DNA from: Streptomyces zinciresistens K42
Lineage (GTDB): Bacteria > Actinomycetota > Actinomycetes > Streptomycetales > Streptomycetaceae
Reading direction: 5' to 3'
Assembly (NCBI RefSeq): GCF_000225525.1
Contig: NZ_AGBF01000045.1
Span: forward strand, 1-43,474
DNA length: 43,474 bases
Positions 41,137-43,474 of this stretch are shown here, piece after piece. How positions within the stretch are numbered: the stretch's first letter is position 1; the number at the start of each line of letters is the position of its first letter. The notes beneath the pieces are model-generated. The model was given only the letters and a program-made list of their open reading frames with translations, did not search any database and was not told the origin of the DNA. Made by a program: the position numbers and the translations under genes.

Positions 41137-43200
41137 TCAGTCGTCGTCGCCCGCCGACGGCAGGTCGCCGTCCTCGTCGCCGGCCTTGACGACGTCTTCG
41201 TTCACGACATCGTCCGCGGGCTCGTCGGCACGCTCGGCCTCTGCCTCTGCCTCTGCCTCTGCCTCGTCGAGGGCGTCGACGAACTCCACGCCGTCCAGCT
41301 CCGCGAGCCGGTCGGAGGCGTCCGTGCTGCCGTCCTTGTCGGCCTCCACGGCCTTCGCGAACCACTCCCGCGCCTCGTCCTGCCGCCCGGTGGCGAACAG
41401 CGCGTCGGCGTAGGCGTACCGCAGCCGCGCCGTCCAGGGCTGCACCGCGTGGGAGGCAAGCTCGGGGCTCTGGAGCGTCACGATGGCCGCGTCGAGCTGC
41501 CCCATGTCACGCCGGGCACCGGCCGCGACGAGCCGCATCTCGACCTGGCCGGCCTTGTCGAGCTTCTGCACCTCGGGGGCCCCGGCCATGTCGAGCGCCT
41601 TCTCCGGCCGGCCGAGCCCGCGCTCGCAGTCCGCCATCAGCGGCCACAGCTCCGCGCCCCCGGTCATCCGGCGCGCGGCCCGGAACTCCGCGAGCGCCTC
41701 GGCGTACTTCTGGTTGGCGTACGCGGCGAAACCTGCCGCCTCGCGTACGGCCGCCACACGCGACGCCAGCCGCAGCGCGACGCGGGCGTAGCCGTAGGCG
41801 CCCTCGGGGTCCTCGTCGATGAGCCGCGCGACCATCACCAGGTTGCGGGCCACGTCCTCGGCGAGCGTCTTCGGCAGACTCTGCAGCTCCTGCCGTACGT
41901 CCTTGTCGATCTCGTCGCCCGTGACGTCCTCGGGGATCGGCAGCCGTTTGATCGGCTCGCGGTCGCCGCGGTCACGGTCGCGCTCGTCACGGAAGCGTCC
42001 GCCGCCACGGCGGTCGTCCCTGCGGTCGTCGCGCCGGTCGTCCCTGCGGAACCCGCCGGGCCGGCCGCCCCGGTCGTCGCGGCGGGGGCCACGGGCACCC
42101 CGGTCGTCACGCCCGCGGAACCCGCCGCGCTCACCACGGCTGTCGTCCCGCCGGAACGAGGGACGGTCGCCCTCACGGCGGTCATCCCGACGATCGTCAC
42201 GACGGAACGCAGGACGGTCACCGCGGTCGGGGCGGTCGTCACGACGGAACGAAGGTCGGTCGCCCTCACGGCGGTCATCCCGACGATCGTCACGACGGTC
42301 GTCACGACGGAACGCAGGACGGTCACCGCGGTCGGCGCGGTCGTCACGACGGAACGAGGGTCGGTCACCGCGGTCACCGCGCTCGTCGCGGCGGAAGCCT
42401 CGGTCGCGGTCGCGGTCGTCCCGGCGGAAGCCGCCGCGGTCACCGTCCCGGCGGTCATCGCGGCGGTCATCGCGGCGGAAGCCTCGGTCCCGGTCGTCGC
42501 TCCGGCGGTCGTCACGCCGGTCGTCACCGCGGCCGTAGCCGCCACGGTCGTCACGACGGAAGCCGCCCCTGTCACCGCGGTCGTCGTCACGCCGGTACGA
42601 CGGGCGGTCACCCTCCCGACGGAAGCCACCCCGGTCGTCGTCACGACGGAACGAGGGACGGTCGCCCTCACGGCGGTCATCCCGACGATCGTCACGACGG
42701 AACGCAGGACGGTCGTTGTCACGGCGGAAGGTCGGACGGTCGTTGTCACGACGGAAGCCGCCGCGGTCACCCCGGTCGTCGTCACGGCGGAACGCCGGCC
42801 GGTCACCGTCCCGACGGAATCCGCGGTCACGATCACGGTCACGGTCGTCACGGCGCGGACCGCTGGGACGGTCGTCACGGCGCGGGCCGCCCGAGCGGTC
42901 GTCACGACGGAACGCGGGCCGGGGTCCGCGATCGCTGTCGCTGTCGCGCCAGCTGCCGCCGCCGTTACCGCCACGGCTGTCGTCGCGGCGGTAACGGCCG
43001 CCGTCACCACGGTCGTTGTCACGCCTGTCGCTGTCACGACGGTCACCGCCGCGGCGATCGCTGTCACGACGGTCATCGTCGCGGCGGAATCCGCCACGGT
43101 CCCCGCGGTAGCCGCCTCGATCCCCCCGGTCGCCGCGGTCACCACTGTCCCGTCGTCGCTGGTCGCGCTCCGGTCGATCGTCGGGAGAGTTGGTGGACAT
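41137..43200 (-). CDS. TPR protein with long Arg/Asp/Phe-repeat disordered N-terminus
   Basis: A 687-residue protein. Residues 1 to about 415 are almost only Arg, Asp, Gly, Phe, Pro and Ser, built on about 20 copies of an FRRDD-like unit (for example AFRRDDRRDD, SFRRDDDRGG), a strong polyampholyte with regularly spaced aromatic residues. Residues about 418-640 are a folded helical part (KRLPIPEDVTGDEIDKDVRQ, AEFRAARRMTGGAELWPLMA) that reads as tetratricopeptide-like repeats, as in mycobacterial Rv1691. The tail is highly acidic with an (EA) run. The ATG at 43200 has AGGAGTCACC upstream. It lies right behind an rRNA operon on the same strand. Function unknown; such repeats often bind RNA or form condensates. 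Confidence 0.9.
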   Translation of the reverse strand: MSTNSPDDRPERDQRRRDSGDRGDRGDRGGYRGDRGGFRRDDDRRDSDRRGGDRRDSDRRDNDRGDGGRYRRDDSRGGNGGGSWRDSDSDRGPRPAFRRDDRSGGPRRDDRPSGPRRDDRDRDRDRGFRRDGDRPAFRRDDDRGDRGGFRRDNDRPTFRRDNDRPAFRRDDRRDDRREGDRPSFRRDDDRGGFRREGDRPSYRRDDDRGDRGGFRRDDRGGYGRGDDRRDDRRSDDRDRGFRRDDRRDDRRDGDRGGFRRDDRDRDRGFRRDERGDRGDRPSFRRDDRADRGDRPAFRRDDRRDDRRDDRREGDRPSFRRDDRPDRGDRPAFRRDDRRDDRREGDRPSFRRDDSRGERGGFRGRDDRGARGPRRDDRGGRPGGFRRDDRRDDRRDDRRGGGRFRDERDRDRGDREPIKRLPIPEDVTGDEIDKDVRQELQSLPKTLAEDVARNLVMVARLIDEDPEGAYGYARVALRLASRVAAVREAAGFAAYANQKYAEALAEFRAARRMTGGAELWPLMADCERGLGRPEKALDMAGAPEVQKLDKAGQVEMRLVAAGARRDMGQLDAAIVTLQSPELASHAVQPWTARLRYAYADALFATGRQDEAREWFAKAVEADKDGSTDASDRLAELDGVEFVDALDEAEAEAEAEAERADEPADDVVNEDVVKAGDEDGDLPSAGDDD
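41237..41265 (-). repeat. Hexanucleotide microsatellite in the acidic tail
   Basis: Four perfect GCCTCT units followed by GCCTC on the plus strand, encoding an alternating Glu-Ala run in the TPR protein. Copy-number change would add or remove two residues without shifting the frame. Confidence 0.8.
41955..43195. repeat. Tandem degenerate DNA repeats encoding the FRRDD region
   Basis: Many variants of CGTCACGACGGAA-type strings recur at short intervals. A 56-base block is present three times: 42164-42219 and 42659-42714 appear identical, and 42257-42324 carries the same sequence plus a 12-base insertion. The array also creates long open frames on other strands and frames, which are artefacts of the repeat. 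Confidence 0.85.
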
Positions 43201-43231
43201 CGGTGACTCCTGTCTTCGGTACCGCAAGCAT

Positions 43232-43286
43232 TGTAAAAACAAAAGGACCCCTGGTCCCAGCTGAACGCTGGGACCAGGGGTCCTTT
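43232..43286 (-). terminator. Strong intrinsic terminator of the rRNA operon
   Basis: A 20-base perfect stem (43242-43261 with 43267-43286) and a five-base loop, followed on the minus strand by TGTTTTTACAA. It starts ten bases behind the 5S gene and is the clearest rho-independent terminator in the window. Confidence 0.95.
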
Positions 43287-43295
43287 CCAAAGATT

Positions 43296-43414
43296 GTTCG
43301 GCGGCGTCCTACTCTCCCACAGGGTCCCCCCTGCAGTACCATCGGCGCTGTAAGGCTTAGCTTCCGGGTTCGAAATGTAACCGGGCGTTTCCCTCACGCT
43401 ATAACCACCGAAAC
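43296..43414 (-). rRNA. rrf: 5S ribosomal RNA
   Basis: About 119 bases on the minus strand, starting GTTTCGGTGGTTATAGCG and ending GACGCCGCCGAAC. Conserved internal strings include CCCGGTTACATT, CGAACCCGGAAGCTAAG, CGCCGATGGTACTGCAGGGG and GGGAGAGTAGG. The two ends pair as helix I. One or two bases of uncertainty remain at each end. Confidence 0.96.
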
Positions 43415-43474
43415 CCTAATGGTTTCGAGCGAACAAGCACACTTTTCTGTTATGCGTTCTGCTCTGTAACCGGC
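43415..43474 (-). other. 23S-5S internal transcribed spacer (partial)
   Basis: The remaining 60 bases are AT-richer than the rest of the window and lead toward the 23S gene expected beyond the right edge. The first bases pair with the 5' end of 5S (see the stem at 43409-43427). No tRNA is present in the visible part. Confidence 0.7.

Noticed and set aside
41955..43195. Possible CRISPR array from regularly recurring strings
   Set aside because: Repeats are in frame, degenerate and encode a continuous protein; there are no unique spacers of constant length and no cas genes.
39706..43206. Very long plus-strand open frame of over 1100 codons across the DUF1015 and TPR genes
   Set aside because: It is the shadow of two real genes. 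Its right half is Val/Thr/Ala repeats generated by the FRRDD-coding array on the other strand, and its left half is Arg/Pro-rich nonsense.

Overview
The window is a high-GC actinobacterial chromosome segment, most likely from a Streptomyces. The supporting signs are very high GC with strong third-position bias, many GTG/TTG starts, GTGA/ATGA stop-start overlaps, twin-arginine and lipoprotein signals, and a gene order that matches the core of other actinobacteria. From memory of Mycobacterium tuberculosis, two blocks correspond to Rv1708-Rv1713 (parA, scpA, scpB, rluB, cmk, der) and Rv1691-Rv1700 (TPR protein, HAD phosphatase, tlyA, nadK, recN, pyrG, Nudix). No insertion sequence, prophage, CRISPR array or tRNA was recognised.

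Layout, left to right. 1-2507: a repeat-bearing non-coding stretch, then two minus-strand Rpf-type cell-wall lytic enzymes; the larger carries LysM and has a leader resembling part of a c-di-AMP riboswitch. 2508-3730: two plus-strand genes of unknown function. 3777-8284 (minus): aroH, tyrA, cmk, plsC and der, joining aromatic amino-acid synthesis to CMP phosphorylation, phospholipid acylation and ribosome assembly. 8607-9798 (plus): a Tat-type Rieske lipoprotein and a COG3541-type nucleotidyltransferase. 9715-12309 (minus): an NrtR-like Nudix regulator, an ADP-ribosylglycohydrolase and a second COG3541-type nucleotidyltransferase, with a palindromic operator at the promoter. 12540-17189 (minus): parA, a ribbon-helix-helix-like partner, scpA, scpB and rluB, a chromosome-organisation operon. 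17547-23490 (minus): pyrG, a Nudix ADP-ribose pyrophosphatase, a STAND/TPR ATPase and alanine dehydrogenase.

23963-28982 (plus): a GH15 glycosidase, a berberine-bridge-type FAD oxidase and a PucR-type regulator. 29017-35146 (minus): a small conserved gene, tlyA, nadK, recN, a frameshifted MraY/WecA-like membrane transferase and a glycosyltransferase. 35189-38529: a small SCP2-type protein (plus) and an iron-box-controlled siderophore ABC importer without a binding protein (minus). 38633-41026: a NagD-like phosphatase and a DUF1015 protein. 41137-43200 (minus): a TPR protein with an N-terminal Arg/Asp/Phe repeat region of about 400 residues. 43232-43474 (minus): the end of an rRNA operon, with 5S rRNA and a strong terminator.

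The most interesting points are the NAD/ADP-ribose-linked module at 9046-12309, the repeat-rich polyampholyte protein directly behind the rRNA operon, the frameshifted MraY-like gene in a locus that also lacks the usual SteA/SteB pair, the apparently leaderless iron-regulated importer, and a Tyr-to-Cys change at an active-site position of chorismate mutase. All statements come from reading the sequence; no database search was run.
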